Program-made: the position numbers and the translations under genes
The notes under the pieces: generated by a model
Database searches by the model: none
What the model was told of the DNA's origin: nothing
The model's input: the letters and a program-made list of their open reading frames with translations, nothing else
Shown here: positions 28,164-35,936 of the stretch, in pieces
How the letters are laid out: every line of letters starts with the position of its first letter
Position numbering within the stretch: the stretch's first letter is position 1
Source of the DNA: Micromonospora yasonensis
GTDB taxonomy: Bacteria; Actinomycetota; Actinomycetes; Mycobacteriales; Micromonosporaceae
NCBI RefSeq assembly: GCF_026013475.1
Contig: NZ_JAPDPH010000044.1
Span: 1 to 41,555, forward strand
Reading direction: 5' to 3'
DNA: 41,555 nt

Positions 28164-28235
28164 TGGACAACAAGGGGTCCGGCGTGTGTACGATTCACCC
28201 CGTCGCCGGGCGGCTCCCCCCGTGGCCGCCCGGCG
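28164..28235 (+). promoter_or_regulatory. Promoter-like sequence and hairpin between moxR and the small Cys/His gene
   Basis: TGGACA (28164-28169) and TACGAT (28189-28194), 19 bp apart, resemble a plus-strand promoter. A perfect 10-bp stem CGCCGGGCGG/CCGCCCGGCG (28204-28213 and 28226-28235, 12-nt loop) would form at the very 5' end of its transcript. A second -10-like hexamer TAGACT (28259-28264) stands 7 nt before the GTG of the next gene, so two promoters are possible. Confidence 0.4.
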
Positions 28236-28271
28236 CCAAACCTCTCACCGCGCGGTCCTAGACTCGCCCGG

Positions 28272-28502
28272 GTGACCACTCCCGCTCCCGCCGACGACGC
28301 GCTGATCTGCTCAGCGCGCGGGTGTCGCGCCCCCGCCGTCTGGGAGCTGCGCTGGAACAATCCCCGCCTGCACGACGCCGACCGGCGCAAGACCTGGCTG
28401 GCCTGCGCCGAGCACCGGGGATCGCTCGGCGAGTTCCTCGACGCGCGCGGCTTCCTGCGCGAGGTGGTCGCCGCGCCCGGATCGCCTACGCTCGAGGCGT
28501 GA
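28272..28502 (+). CDS. Small Cys/His (probable zinc-binding) actinobacterial protein
   Basis: This 76-aa protein contains ICSARGCRAPAVWELRWNNP (a C-x4-C pair) and WLACAEHRG (C-x2-H), the spacing of a small zinc-binding fold, then SLGEFLDARGFLREVV. Short proteins of this type are common in actinobacteria and, as I recall, are sometimes mis-annotated as acetone carboxylase subunits. Their function is unknown. GTG 28272 is 7 nt after TAGACT with no Shine-Dalgarno, suggesting a leaderless mRNA. It heads a plus-strand run with two PH-domain membrane proteins, from which it is separated by 66 bp of repeat-like sequence. Confidence 0.8.
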   Translation: MTTPAPADDALICSARGCRAPAVWELRWNNPRLHDADRRKTWLACAEHRGSLGEFLDARGFLREVVAAPGSPTLEA

Positions 28503-28574
28503 GCGAGCGGACCAGTCAGCTCAGCAGCGTGGCGCCTCGCGCCGCCGTCGAGCGGAGCGGACACTGCGGTGAGC
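28500..28574. repeat. GTGAGCGAGCGG-type repeat-like spacer
   Basis: The spacer between the small Cys/His gene and the first PH-domain gene begins GTGAGCGAGCGGACCAG (containing the TGA stop) and ends GTCGAGCGGAGCGGACACTG followed by GCGGTGAGCGG (containing the next gene's GTG start). The GAGCG-AGCGGAC motif is thus directly repeated about 49 bp apart. Between them GGCGC-CTC-GCGCC can form a small hairpin. It looks like a dispersed repeat; no second full copy is in this window. Confidence 0.35.
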
Positions 28575-29096
28575 GGTGACGACCTCGCCGGCCGGCCGCC
28601 GGCCCCGCCCGGCCCCCTCGAACCCTGGCCGGACACCGTCCGCTGGCAGCCCATCTCCCGGGACCTGATCTGGGTGGAGCTGATCCGGCTGGGCGTGCTG
28701 TTCGCCGTCGGGCTGGTGGTGCTGGGCATCGGTTGGGCGGTCAGCGGGCACTGGCTGTTCGGTTTCGGGCTGGGCGTCGTCGTGCTGCTGACCGGCTGGC
28801 GGGTGGTCACCATCGTGCGGGCGGTGCACGCCTGGGGATACGCGGAACGCGAGAACGACCTGCTGGTCCGGCACGGGCTGCTGGTCCGGCGGCTGTCCAT
28901 CGTCCCGTACTCCCGGATGCAGTTCGTGGACGTCACCGCCGGTCCGCTGGAGCGTGCCTTCGACCTGGCCACCGTGCAGCTGCACACCGCCGCGGCGGCG
29001 AGCGACGCCCGGGTGCCCGGCCTGCGGCCGGCGGAGGCGTCCCGGCTGCGGGACCGGCTCACCGCGCTGGGCGAGGACCGGGCGGAGGGGCTGTGA
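28569..29096 (+). CDS. Bacterial PH-domain (bPH2, YdbS-like) membrane protein
   Basis: This 175-aa protein has two adjacent hydrophobic helices (about 37-55 and 57-78; LGVLFAVGLVVLGIGWAV and LFGFGLGVVVLLTGW) followed by a bPH2 (DUF304) domain: ERENDLLVRHGLLVRRLSIV, then PYSRMQFVDVTAGPLERAF and LATVQLHTAAAAS. YdbS-like proteins occur with a larger multi-PH partner, which is encoded next door. Function is poorly understood; a membrane-associated role is expected. GTG 28569 is the only reasonable start. The stop overlaps the following GTG start, so the pair is translationally coupled. Confidence 0.9.
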   Translation: MSGDDLAGRPPAPPGPLEPWPDTVRWQPISRDLIWVELIRLGVLFAVGLVVLGIGWAVSGHWLFGFGLGVVVLLTGWRVVTIVRAVHAWGYAERENDLLVRHGLLVRRLSIVPYSRMQFVDVTAGPLERAFDLATVQLHTAAAASDARVPGLRPAEASRLRDRLTALGEDRAEGL

Positions 29097-30736
29097 ACCC
29101 CGGCCCGGCGGACGCCGAGCCCGGCGCCGCCCCGCCGCACCCGCCTGCCGGCGACGGCCGACACACCACCGCACCGCCCCCGGAAGAGACCGCGAACGGA
29201 TCGCCCTGGTCGCCTCCGCCCGGGTACGGCCACCCGCCGGGTCACCCCGGGCCCCCGCCCGCCGGCTCTCCGAATCCGCCGCCCGGTCCCGGCGATCCGG
29301 GATCGCCGCCGGCCGGCTACCCGCGTCCCGGAGCGCCGCAGCCACCCGGCCAGGGCTGGCCCGGTGGCTGGCCGCTGCCCGATCACGGCTGGCCGGGTCA
29401 CCCGGTCCCACCCACGCCCGGCGGTGAGGAGCCGCGGCAACGGCTGCACCCGCTGAGCCCGGCGCTGCACGGCGCCAAGTCCCTCGTCGTGGTGATCGCC
29501 GGGCTCTCCTGGTCGACGCTGTCCCGGGTCGGCTTCGGCTGGTTCGCCGTGCTGGTCGCGATCTTCGTGCTCGGGGCCACCGTGCTGTCGGTGATCAGTT
29601 GGTGGAACACCGGCTACCACGTGGTGGGCCGGGAGCTGCGGGTGCACGAGGGGCTGCTCTGGCGGCGTACCCGGGCGATCCCGCTGGAACGGTTGCAGGC
29701 CGTGGAGGTGGTCCGGCCGCTGCTGGCGCAGCTCACCGGGCTGGCCGAACTACGGCTCGAGGTGGTCGGCGGCGGCAAGACGGAGGCGCCGCTGGCGTAC
29801 CTGAGCGTGGCCGAGGCCACCGCGCTGCGGCAGCGCCTGCTCGCCGTCGCCGGTCACCCGCCGCCGGCCGCCCCGCCCACCGCCGGCACCGCACCCGCGC
29901 CGGCCCCGCAGGGGCGCCGGCTGCACACCGTACGCAATCAGGACCTGCTGGTCAGCCAGTTGCTCACCCCACAGGCGTTCCTGCTCCCGTTCGGCCTGGC
30001 CTTCGTGCTCGCGCAGTTCCTCTCCGAGGGCTCCCGGTCGTTCATCGCGGTGGCCAGCACGCTGACCGCGATGGCCGGTGTGCTGCTGCAACCGGTCCGC
30101 CGGGTGCTCGACGACTGGGGCTTCCGGCTCGACCGGGACGACGACCGGCTGCGGGTCCGCAACGGGCTGCTGGAGACCCGGGCGCAGACCGTGCCGCTGC
30201 ACCGGGTGCAGACCGTCGGGGTGACCTGGCCGCTGCTCTGGCGGATGAAGGGTTGGCTGCGGCTGCGGCTGGAGGTGGCCGGTTACTCGGCCGCCGAGCC
30301 GGACGACCGGAACCGCCCGGACCGGTTGCTGCCGGTCGGCGACGCGGCGGCGGGCGCGCTGGTCGTCGCGGAGGTGCTGCCCGGCGTACGGCTGGACGCA
30401 CTGCCGTCCACCCTGCCGCCCAGGCGGGCGCGCTGGCTGCGCCCGCTGACCCGGGCCGCGATCGGCGCCGGCCTCGACGCGGAGGTCTTCGTGGCCCGCT
30501 CCGGGCTGCTCACCCGGCGGCTGACCCTGGTGCCGTACGCCCGGATCCAGAGCGTCCGGGTGACCCAGGGGCCGGCGCAGCGGTGGCTACGGCTGGCCAC
30601 GGTGCACGCCGACACGGCCGGCGGTTCGGGCGCCGCCGCGCCCGAGCGGGACCTGGCCGAGGCGTGGGACCTGGCGGCCGAGCTGACCGCCCGGGCGGAG
30701 GCCGCCCGCCGGGCGGACCGCACCCGGCGCCGCTGA
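29093..30736 (+). CDS. Multi-domain bPH2 (YdbT-like) membrane protein
   Basis: This 547-aa protein begins with about 110 residues of Pro/Gly-rich low-complexity sequence, presumably cytosolic. Hydrophobic helices follow (about 128-165), then three bPH2 modules: YHVVGRELRVHEGLLWRRTR with IPLERLQAVEV; RLRVRNGLLETRAQTVPLHR with VQTVGVTWPLLWR; and EVFVARSGLLTRRLTLVPYA with RIQSVRVTQGP. A second helix pair lies between the first two (TPQAFLLPFGLAFVLAQFL). It pairs with the upstream YdbS-like gene (GTGA overlap), as in other Gram-positives. GTG 29093 follows GGAGGGG. The molecular function of the pair is not established. Confidence 0.9.
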   Translation: MNPGPADAEPGAAPPHPPAGDGRHTTAPPPEETANGSPWSPPPGYGHPPGHPGPPPAGSPNPPPGPGDPGSPPAGYPRPGAPQPPGQGWPGGWPLPDHGWPGHPVPPTPGGEEPRQRLHPLSPALHGAKSLVVVIAGLSWSTLSRVGFGWFAVLVAIFVLGATVLSVISWWNTGYHVVGRELRVHEGLLWRRTRAIPLERLQAVEVVRPLLAQLTGLAELRLEVVGGGKTEAPLAYLSVAEATALRQRLLAVAGHPPPAAPPTAGTAPAPAPQGRRLHTVRNQDLLVSQLLTPQAFLLPFGLAFVLAQFLSEGSRSFIAVASTLTAMAGVLLQPVRRVLDDWGFRLDRDDDRLRVRNGLLETRAQTVPLHRVQTVGVTWPLLWRMKGWLRLRLEVAGYSAAEPDDRNRPDRLLPVGDAAAGALVVAEVLPGVRLDALPSTLPPRRARWLRPLTRAAIGAGLDAEVFVARSGLLTRRLTLVPYARIQSVRVTQGPAQRWLRLATVHADTAGGSGAAAPERDLAEAWDLAAELTARAEAARRADRTRRR

Positions 30737-30747
30737 CCCGCCGCGCC

Positions 30748-30781
30748 GCTGAGCCCCGCGCCCGCCGCGCGGGGGGTCAGC
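30748..30781. terminator. Convergent terminator hairpin
   Basis: GCTGA (30748-30752) with TCAGC (30777-30781), and CCCCGCGC (30754-30761) with GCGCGGGG (30767-30774), form a GC-rich stem-loop with a 5-nt loop. It lies between the convergent YdbT-like (plus) and PAP2 (minus) genes and covers the PAP2 stop codon. Confidence 0.6.
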
Positions 30782-31832
30782 GGTCGGCGGGGATGGTGGC
30801 GGCGGGGGCGGTGTCGGTCCGGGGCGGCGGGGGCGGGTCGGCGTCGGCGGCCACGAGCGGGGCCGGCGGCGTGCCACGGCGGGCGCGGTACGCCGCCCAC
30901 CAGCGCTCGACCAGCCCGACGACCAGGTAGGTCATCCCCACGTAGGCCCAGCCGACCAGCACGTCGATCAGGTAGTGCTCGCCGCTGTAGATCAGCGTGA
31001 AGGTCATCGCCAGCGGGTACGCGAGCAGCAGCGGCCACCACCGCTTGCGTACCGAGCGCAGGAAGAAGAGCACCACGAAGAGGGCGAACGCGGTGTGCAG
31101 GGAGGGCATCGCGGCGACCGGGTTCGAGGCGATCTGACCGGCGTTGAGCAGGTTGCCCGCGCCGTGCATGCCGATCTCCTTCCAGCCCCGGGTGGAGATC
31201 CGGGCGACCTCGGTGAGCAGCCCGTTCTGGGCGGCCCACCAAGGCGGCGCGGCCGGGTAGAGGAAGTAGGTGACCAGCCCGGCGGCGCAGAGGAAACCCC
31301 ACCGGCGCATGTACGCGGCCCAGCGCGAGCGGTCGCGCAGCCAGAGCACCGCGGCGGCGGCCAGCGTCGCCACGAAGTGCGAGAAGTAGATCCAGCTGAC
31401 CAGCACGTCCCACCAGTGCACCTGGTCGGGCCGGTAGAGGTGCTGCTGGAGCCAGATGGTGGGCACCTCGCCGCCGGTGGCCCAGCCCAGCATGAACCGG
31501 TCGGCGACGATCAGCTCCATGGCGTGCGGCGTCGCGCCGTTGTCGGCGAACCCCCGGGAGAGGTTGTACCCGGCCAGCAGCAGCACCACCGGGATCCAGT
31601 CCCGGGCGAAGCGCAGGTGGCTGCGCCACGGGCGGGCGGAGTGCCAGGCGATGGTGCCCGCCCAGATCCAGACGAAGGCGTACGCCGGGTCGGTCGGCAG
31701 GCCGATGGCGAGCCAGGCGGCCACGAAGGCGACCCCCCAGATCGCCATCGCCACCACGCGACGGCGTCCGCCGTCGGGCGAGGGTGTGGCACCGGTCCGG
31801 GCGGGGGGCTGGGGGTCTGTCACGACGGCCAT
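30777..31832 (-). CDS. PAP2-superfamily (AUR1/inositol phosphorylceramide synthase-like) membrane protein
   Basis: This 351-aa protein has about six transmembrane helices and the PAP2 signature: NPVAAMPSLHTAFALFVVLF (PSLH) and LIYSGEHYLIDVLVGWAYVG (GEHYLID, catalytic His). The AUR1-like arrangement and the GFADNGATPHAMELIVADRF segment point to the PAP2_3 group, seen in actinobacteria as phosphatidylinositol or phospholipid phosphatases/transferases. The substrate is unassigned. ATG 31832 lies 8 nt after TAACCT (31841-31846) with no Shine-Dalgarno, so the mRNA may be leaderless. N- and C-terminal 20-residue tails are Pro/Ala-rich. Confidence 0.9.
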   Translation of the reverse strand: MAVVTDPQPPARTGATPSPDGGRRRVVAMAIWGVAFVAAWLAIGLPTDPAYAFVWIWAGTIAWHSARPWRSHLRFARDWIPVVLLLAGYNLSRGFADNGATPHAMELIVADRFMLGWATGGEVPTIWLQQHLYRPDQVHWWDVLVSWIYFSHFVATLAAAAVLWLRDRSRWAAYMRRWGFLCAAGLVTYFLYPAAPPWWAAQNGLLTEVARISTRGWKEIGMHGAGNLLNAGQIASNPVAAMPSLHTAFALFVVLFFLRSVRKRWWPLLLAYPLAMTFTLIYSGEHYLIDVLVGWAYVGMTYLVVGLVERWWAAYRARRGTPPAPLVAADADPPPPPRTDTAPAATIPADR

Positions 31833-31924
31833 CGCGGTAAAGGTTAACGACGGGCGACGGATCGACGGACGGCGACCACCCGCAGGCCGTTACGGGCGAG
31901 CCTGGGCTCGTCTAGGCTCGGGGC

Positions 31925-32329
31925 ATGCAGGATCAGCCGGAGACGCCCTTCGCGCCGGGTTTGTCCGCCCGGGTCGAGCTGACCGTCACCGACGCCGACA
32001 CCGCGCAGGCCGTGGGCTCCGGCGACGTGCCGGTGCTCGGCACGCCCCGGGTGCTCGCCCTGGCCGAGGCGGCCACGGTGGCGGCCACCGCCACCCGGAT
32101 GCCTGCCGGGTCGACCACCGTCGGGGTCCGCGTCGAGCTGGCGCACCGGGCGGCCACGCCGGTCGGGCATACGGTGGTCGCCCAGGCCCGGCTGGCGAAG
32201 ATCGACGGGCGGCGGCTGCTGTTCGAGGTGACCGTCGCCGAGGGCGACGAGACGGTGGCCGAGGGACGGGTCGAGCGGCTGCTGGTCGACCGGCGGCGCT
32301 TCGTCGAGCGCGCCTCGCGGGCGTCATGA
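31925..32329 (+). CDS. FlK-like hotdog thioesterase
   Basis: This 134-aa hotdog-fold protein has LGTPRVLALAEAATV and ELAHRAATPVG. T40, E48 and H74 lie at the same spacing as the catalytic Thr42, Glu50 and His76 of fluoroacetyl-CoA thioesterase FlK (family knowledge), and VGVRVELAHRA is the typical beta strand. It should hydrolyse an acyl-CoA; true fluoroacetyl-CoA specificity cannot be inferred. ATG 31925 is 6 nt after TAGGCT (31913-31918), again without a clear Shine-Dalgarno. The stop overlaps the next gene's start (ATGA), so thioesterase and metallo-hydrolase are coupled. Confidence 0.85.
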   Translation: MQDQPETPFAPGLSARVELTVTDADTAQAVGSGDVPVLGTPRVLALAEAATVAATATRMPAGSTTVGVRVELAHRAATPVGHTVVAQARLAKIDGRRLLFEVTVAEGDETVAEGRVERLLVDRRRFVERASRAS

Positions 32330-33156
32330 CCGCCCGGTTCGTCGAGGTCGCCGACCGCGTGCACGTGCTGCGCGACCCGCTGCTGCACGTCAACGTGACG
32401 CTGGTGGTCGGGGACGGCGCCGCCCTGCTGGTGGACACCCTCTCCACCGCCGGGCAGGCCCGGGAGCTGGCCGAGGCCGCGCGGGCGGTCACCCCGCACC
32501 CGTGGACCGTCGTCAACACCCACCACCACTTCGACCACTGTTTCGGCAACGCCACCCTGGCCGCCGACCCGCCCCGCCCGGTGTACGCGCACGAGCTGGC
32601 CGCCGCCGTGCTGCGTGAGCATCCGGACGAGCTGCGCCGGGCGGCGTACGAGGAGATGCGCGACGAGCAGCCGGAACTCGCCGCGGAGCTGGCCCGTACC
32701 GAGCTGCTCGCGCCGACCCACGGTGTGGTCACGGAGACCGCGCTGGACATCGGCGGACGGCAGGTGCTGCTGCGCCATCCCGGGCACGGGCACACCGACG
32801 CCGACCTGGTGGTGCACGTGCCGGACGCGGACGTGCTGGTGGCCGGGGACCTGGTGGAGCAGAGCGGCCCGCCGGCGTTCGAGGAGTCGTACCCGTTGCA
32901 GTGGCCGGACGCGGTGGCCGACCTGCTCCGGCTCACCACTACGGACACCGTGGTGGTGCCGGGGCACGGCGCACCGGTCGACGTGGAATTCGTCCGGGCC
33001 CAGCACGCCCAACTGGTCCAGCAGGCCTGGCTGATCCGGGCCGGCCACACCGGCAGCGCCCCACCCGAGCGCGTCGCCGCCGAATCCCCCTTCGGCGCCC
33101 GCCCGGGCCTGATCGCCGCCCGCCGCGGCTACGCCGAACTCGACGGCACCGTCTAA
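32326..33156 (+). CDS. Metallo-beta-lactamase-fold hydrolase
   Basis: This 276-aa protein has NTHHHFDHCFGN, giving H66-x-H68-x-D70-H71, the HxHxDH zinc site. Further ligands lie in RHPGHGHTDADLVVHVP (His), VLVAGDLVEQ (Asp) and VVVPGHGAPVD (His). These are the conserved motifs of glyoxalase II/MBL hydrolases with two metals. Substrate unknown. ATG 32326 overlaps the stop of the FlK-like gene. The pairing with a thioesterase suggests the two act on the same thioester or detoxification intermediate; this is inferred from context only. Confidence 0.92.
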   Translation: MTARFVEVADRVHVLRDPLLHVNVTLVVGDGAALLVDTLSTAGQARELAEAARAVTPHPWTVVNTHHHFDHCFGNATLAADPPRPVYAHELAAAVLREHPDELRRAAYEEMRDEQPELAAELARTELLAPTHGVVTETALDIGGRQVLLRHPGHGHTDADLVVHVPDADVLVAGDLVEQSGPPAFEESYPLQWPDAVADLLRLTTTDTVVVPGHGAPVDVEFVRAQHAQLVQQAWLIRAGHTGSAPPERVAAESPFGARPGLIAARRGYAELDGTV

Positions 33157-33171
33157 CCCCCACCCCACGCC

Positions 33172-33211
33172 GCCCCGCCCCGCCCGCGAGGAGGAGCGGG
33201 GGCCGGCGGGG
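33172..33211. terminator. GC-rich hairpin between convergent MBL and marR genes
   Basis: CCCCGC (33178-33183) can pair with GCGGGG (33196-33201) around a 12-nt loop, and flanking CCCCG (33173-33177) with CGGGG (33207-33211). It lies directly before the MarR stop codon and could end transcription from both sides. The sequence is low-complexity, so confidence is limited. Confidence 0.4.
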
Positions 33212-33658
33212 TCAGGGGTGGGTGCGGAGGGCGGTGAGGAGGCGGTCCAGGGCGGGGACGGCGGCCAGGACCGCGGCGCGGGCGGCGGGGTCCAGGGTGG
33301 CGAGGGCCTCGGTGAGCAGGGCGGCGCGGTGGGCCGCGTGCTCGGCCATCCGCGTCCGGGCCGCGTCGGTGAGGCGGAGCCGGACCACGCGGCGGTCGGC
33401 CGGGTCGCGCTCCCGGTCCAGCAGGCCGGCGTCGGTGAGGTCGCGGACCAGGGTGCTGACCGTGTTCGGGGCGGTGCCGAGCCGCCGGGCCGCCTCCTTG
33501 CCGCTGATCCCCGGCTCGGCCCGGACCAGCAGCATCAACTCCACCTGGGCCTCGGGCAGGGCGTCCCGGTTGGCCCGGCCGGCGGCGCTGCGCCGCAGCA
33601 ACCGGTGCAACTCCCCCACGACAGCGCCGAGACGCGCGACGGCCTCCTCGCTCCGCAC
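33212..33658 (-). CDS. MarR-family transcriptional regulator
   Basis: This 148-aa protein has the winged helix-turn-helix ISGKEAARRLGTAPNTVSTL and VRDLTDAGLLDRERDPADRR (recognition helix and wing), flanked by the N- and C-terminal dimerisation helices. GTG 33658 follows AGGTGA and is preferred. A TTG at 33682 is in frame but would place the coding region next to the operator. It is divergent from an MFS efflux gene across 81 bp that contain a candidate operator (33684-33701). This is the classical arrangement of a ligand-relieved repressor of an efflux pump. Confidence 0.92.
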   Translation of the reverse strand: MRSEEAVARLGAVVGELHRLLRRSAAGRANRDALPEAQVELMLLVRAEPGISGKEAARRLGTAPNTVSTLVRDLTDAGLLDRERDPADRRVVRLRLTDAARTRMAEHAAHRAALLTEALATLDPAARAAVLAAVPALDRLLTALRTHP

Positions 33659-33683
33659 CGGGTCACCTACTTCACAGCGCAAT

Positions 33684-33706
33684 AGTTCTGAGTACAGAGC
33701 TAAAGT
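33684..33706. promoter_or_regulatory. Candidate MarR operator and MFS promoter
   Basis: AGTTCTGAGTACAGAGCT (33684-33701) is an imperfect palindrome: arms AGTTCTG and CAGAGCT around a 4-bp centre, one mismatch per arm. TAAAGT (33701-33706) is a plausible plus-strand -10 for the MFS gene, directly next to it. Binding here would repress both the divergent marR and MFS genes. Confidence 0.5.
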
Positions 33707-33739
33707 ACCCGGAGGTCATCGACTTTGGGGGGACCTGCC

Positions 33740-34963
33740 GTGAGCCGTACCGCGCCGACGATCCTGCGCCCGCCCGTCGCCGCACCGGCCCCGACCGGCG
33801 GCGGGGTCACCCTGCTGGTGCTGCTCGGCACGCTCACCGCGATCGGCCCGCTCTCGCTGGACATGTACCTGCCGGCGTTCCCCGCGATGACCCGCGACCT
33901 CGGCGCCGACCAGGCCCAGATCCAGCTTTCGCTGACCACGTGCCTGGTCGGCCTCGCCCTCGGCCAACTGGTCACCGGCCCGCTCAGCGACCGCTGGGGA
34001 CGGCGCCGCCCGGTGCTGGTCGGGGTCACCGCGTACGCCCTGCTGGCGCTGGTCTGCGCGGTGGCACCGAGCGCCCCGGAGCTGGCCGCGGCCCGCTTCG
34101 TCCAGGGCCTGGCCGGCGGCATGGGGGTGGTGGTCGCCCGCGCGGTGGTCCGCGACCTCTACTCGGGCCGGGCCGCGGCGAAGTACTTCTCCCGGCTGAC
34201 CCTGGTCTTCGGGGTGGCGCCGGTCGCCGCCCCGAGCGTGGGCAGCCTGGTGCTCCGGTTCGGCTCCTGGCGGGCGGTCTTCCTCACCCTGGCGGTGATC
34301 GGGCTGCTGCTCGCGGTCGCGGTCGCCCTGCGCCTGCCGGAGACCCTGCCCGTCGAGCGGCGCAGCACCGGCGGTCTCGCCGCCACCGTGCGGACCATGC
34401 GGTCGCTGGCCGCCGATCGGGTCTACCTCGGGTACGCGCTGACCCAGGGCTTCGCGTTCGCCGGGCTGTTCGCGTACATCTCCGGCTCGTCGTTCGTGTT
34501 CCAGGACGTCTTCGGGGTTTCCGGAACGGCGTTCAGCCTGATCTTCGGGCTCAACGCGCTCGCTCTGGTGGCGTCGGGTCAGGCCAACGCCCGGCTGCTG
34601 GACCGGTCGGGCCCGCGCCGGCTGCTGGTCAGCGCCCTGCTGGTCAACGTCGTCGCCGCCGCCGGGGTGCTGAGCGGAGCGTTCGCCGGCAGCCTCGCCC
34701 TGGTGGCGGTGGCGCTCTTCGCCTTCGTCGGCTCGTTGGGCATGGTGACGCCGAACAGCACCGCCCTGGCGCTGGACGCGCACGCCCGGCACGCCGGCAC
34801 CGCCGCCGCGCTGATGGGCGGCATCCAGTCGGTCGTCGGCGCGCTCGCCGCACCCCTGGTCGGGCTGGGCGGCGAGGGCAGCGCCGTACCGATGGCCGTG
34901 GTGCTGGCCGGTGCCGCCGCCCTCTCCCTCACCGCCGTCCTCACCCTCGCCCGCCCCCGCTGA
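33740..34963 (+). CDS. Bcr/CflA-type MFS drug efflux transporter
   Basis: This 407-aa protein has twelve hydrophobic helices. The opening LTAIGPLSLDMYLPAFPAMT is diagnostic of the Bcr/CflA (DHA1) group. The loop-2 motif PLSDRWGRRRPVLVG and the antiporter motif-like RFVQGLAGGMGVVVARAVVR (drug/proton antiport) are present. Such pumps export bicyclomycin, chloramphenicol or similar compounds; this one's substrate is unknown. GTG 33740 is preferred (GGGGGGA 8 nt upstream); TTG 33725 behind GGAGG is an alternative. It is controlled by the divergent MarR gene, by context. Confidence 0.94.
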   Translation: MSRTAPTILRPPVAAPAPTGGGVTLLVLLGTLTAIGPLSLDMYLPAFPAMTRDLGADQAQIQLSLTTCLVGLALGQLVTGPLSDRWGRRRPVLVGVTAYALLALVCAVAPSAPELAAARFVQGLAGGMGVVVARAVVRDLYSGRAAAKYFSRLTLVFGVAPVAAPSVGSLVLRFGSWRAVFLTLAVIGLLLAVAVALRLPETLPVERRSTGGLAATVRTMRSLAADRVYLGYALTQGFAFAGLFAYISGSSFVFQDVFGVSGTAFSLIFGLNALALVASGQANARLLDRSGPRRLLVSALLVNVVAAAGVLSGAFAGSLALVAVALFAFVGSLGMVTPNSTALALDAHARHAGTAAALMGGIQSVVGALAAPLVGLGGEGSAVPMAVVLAGAAALSLTAVLTLARPR

Positions 34964-35003
34964 CTCAGGAGGCGGCACGGATCTTGCCGGGGCCGGAGGG
35001 CGG

Positions 35004-35936
35004 TCAGGCGGGGAAGCGGGCGGCGATCGCGGCGCGGGTGGGCATGGCGATGGCGCCGCCGGGGCACTCGCAGACCAGCCCGGCCACCCGCAGGGCGAAG
35101 GCGACCCGCTCCCGCCAGCCGGTCGGGTCTGTCGGCTCGCCGGCGGCGAGCAGCTCGGCGATGAGCGCGCCCATCACCGAGTCGCCCGCGCCGGTGGCGT
35201 CCACCGCGTCGACCTTCGGGGCGGGGACCCGGACGATGTCGTCGGCGGCGGCGACCAGGGCGCCGTCCGCGCCCAGGGTCACCACCACGGTCGTCGCGCC
35301 CAGCTCCCGCAGGTACGCGGCAACCCCCTCGACCGGCTCGCGCGGATAGAGCTGCCGGGCGTCGGCGCTGCTCAGCTTGACCAGGTGGGCACTCGCGGCG
35401 AACTCGGCGACCACCTCGCGCAGCCCGTCCAGCGCGCCGGGGCTGCCGAGCAGGCTGGAGCGTACGTTCGGGTCGAACACCCGCAGCGCCCCGGCGATCG
35501 ACCAGGCCCGCCGGGCGGCCGCCAGCACCGGCGGATTGAGCAGCACGATCGAGCCGCAGTAGAGCACGTCCGCGCCCTCGATCAGGGCCACGTCCAGGTC
35601 GTCCGGGCCGAGCAGCGCGTACGAACGGGGCTCGCCGTAGAAGCGGAAGTCCGGTTCCGGGCCGGCGAAGGTGGCCACGGCCAGAGCGGTCGGGGCCGGT
35701 ACGGTCACCGCCCCGGCCACCCCGACCCCGGCGGCGGCGAGGAAGCCGCGGATCCGCTCCGCGAGGGCGTCGTCGCCGAGCGACCCGACGAACTGGACGT
35801 CGCCGCCGAGCCGGGCGACCGCCACGGCCACGTTCAGCGGTCCGCCGCCGACCGCCTGCCGGTAGACGGGCTGCCCGTCGTACTCGGTGTCGAGCAGGTC
35901 GACCAGCGCCTCGCCGAGCACCACCGCGTACCCCAT
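35004..35936 (-). CDS. PfkB-family carbohydrate kinase (fructokinase-like)
   Basis: This 310-aa protein starts GYAVVLGEALVDLLDTEYDG and has the sugar-binding GGGPLNVAVAVARLGG (30-45) and the second PfkB signature DATGAGDSVMGALIAELL (246-263), with catalytic Asp252. AFALRVAGLVCECPGG is the usual C-terminal box. Fructose is a likely but not proven substrate. ATG 35936 follows AAGGAG. The gene is divergent from the LPMO gene across 333 bp. Its 3' end faces the MFS gene. Confidence 0.93.
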   Translation of the reverse strand: MGYAVVLGEALVDLLDTEYDGQPVYRQAVGGGPLNVAVAVARLGGDVQFVGSLGDDALAERIRGFLAAAGVGVAGAVTVPAPTALAVATFAGPEPDFRFYGEPRSYALLGPDDLDVALIEGADVLYCGSIVLLNPPVLAAARRAWSIAGALRVFDPNVRSSLLGSPGALDGLREVVAEFAASAHLVKLSSADARQLYPREPVEGVAAYLRELGATTVVVTLGADGALVAAADDIVRVPAPKVDAVDATGAGDSVMGALIAELLAAGEPTDPTGWRERVAFALRVAGLVCECPGGAIAMPTRAAIAARFPA

